Below the pieces are notes generated by a model. That model saw only the letters and a program-made list of their open reading frames with translations. It ran no database searches and was not told the DNA's origin. Shown in pieces: positions 58,691 to 64,000 of a stretch of DNA of 64,000 bases. Both the position numbers and the translations under genes were made by a program. Origin of the DNA: Rhyacophila brunnea. Taxonomy: Eukaryota > Arthropoda > Insecta > Trichoptera > Rhyacophilidae. Position 1 is the stretch's first letter, and each line of letters opens with the position of its first letter. Location: positions 992,001 to 1,056,000 of the forward strand of contig JAGYXB010001100.1 in assembly GCA_022495005.1 (NCBI GenBank), written 5' to 3'.

Positions 58691-58756
58691 AATTCTAAAA
58701 AAAACTGATTTAATCTGAATATAGTACTAATTCTCTGATCTTTTTGTTATTTGCAG

Positions 58757-63949
<5,193 letters not shown>

Positions 63950-64000
63950 TACGTCATTTCGGCGTCTTCAGGCACTATGCGTACTCGCCAACGGCAAATG
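63950..64000 (-). repeat. Degenerate copy of the hammerhead-like repeat, cut by window end
   Basis: The complement reads gagtacgcatagtgcctgaa, then gacgccgaaatgacg. It keeps CTGAAGA but stem II and the second core GAAA are damaged. Confidence 0.5.

Overview
The window is animal nuclear DNA, most likely from an insect and probably a moth or butterfly. The evidence is AT-rich introns, spliced genes with GT-AG junctions, insect-type orthologues, the TAGGTAGGTACC words common in lepidopteran introns, and a SelT gene with cysteine where vertebrates have selenocysteine. The order is an inference. There are no prokaryotic features.

Five spliced genes can be read. Exon ends were placed by hand and every internal junction keeps frame. 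(1) 486-20924 (+): the 3' ten exons of a type IV collagen alpha chain, with a long interrupted Gly-X-Y region, a complete NC1 domain and an unusual Arg/Pro-rich tail. The 5' end lies left of the window. (2) 26094-29433 (-): a complete four-exon PITHD1 orthologue (207 aa). (3) 29963-35063 (+): a complete three-exon SelT-like gene (196 aa), head to head with PITHD1 across about 530 bp. (4) 38485-48779 (-): the C-terminal 624 residues of IFT121/WDR35 (Oseg4) in 11 exons. (5) 58757-62991 (+): two exons of the non-muscle myosin II heavy chain motor (zipper), including the P-loop.

The rest is dominated by transposable elements, many with readable terminal inverted repeats and exact target-site duplications. 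They include hAT elements and MITEs (18453, 28933, 54047, 54694, 58986, 60098), PIF/Harbinger (32404, 46994), Tc1/mariner (26340, 50237), a DDE-type DNA transposon with a MITE nested inside it (42760-45253), tRNA-derived SINEs, LINE 3' ends, and an inverted repeat family carrying a hammerhead-ribozyme-like motif (about 4046-4445 and 17265-18010) that may be Penelope-related.

Two structural oddities stand out. IFT121 and zipper are divergent, yet neither the N-terminal WD40 half of IFT121 nor the N-terminal part of zipper can be found in the 10 kb between them. A TPR-type block of IFT121 is also missing exactly where the DNA transposon sits.

The genes do not form one pathway. Collagen IV builds basement membrane, IFT121 serves retrograde ciliary transport, SelT is an ER oxidoreductase-like protein, and zipper drives actomyosin contraction. 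The possible functional link is the PITHD1/SelT pair, which may share a promoter and whose families both relate to the thioredoxin world.
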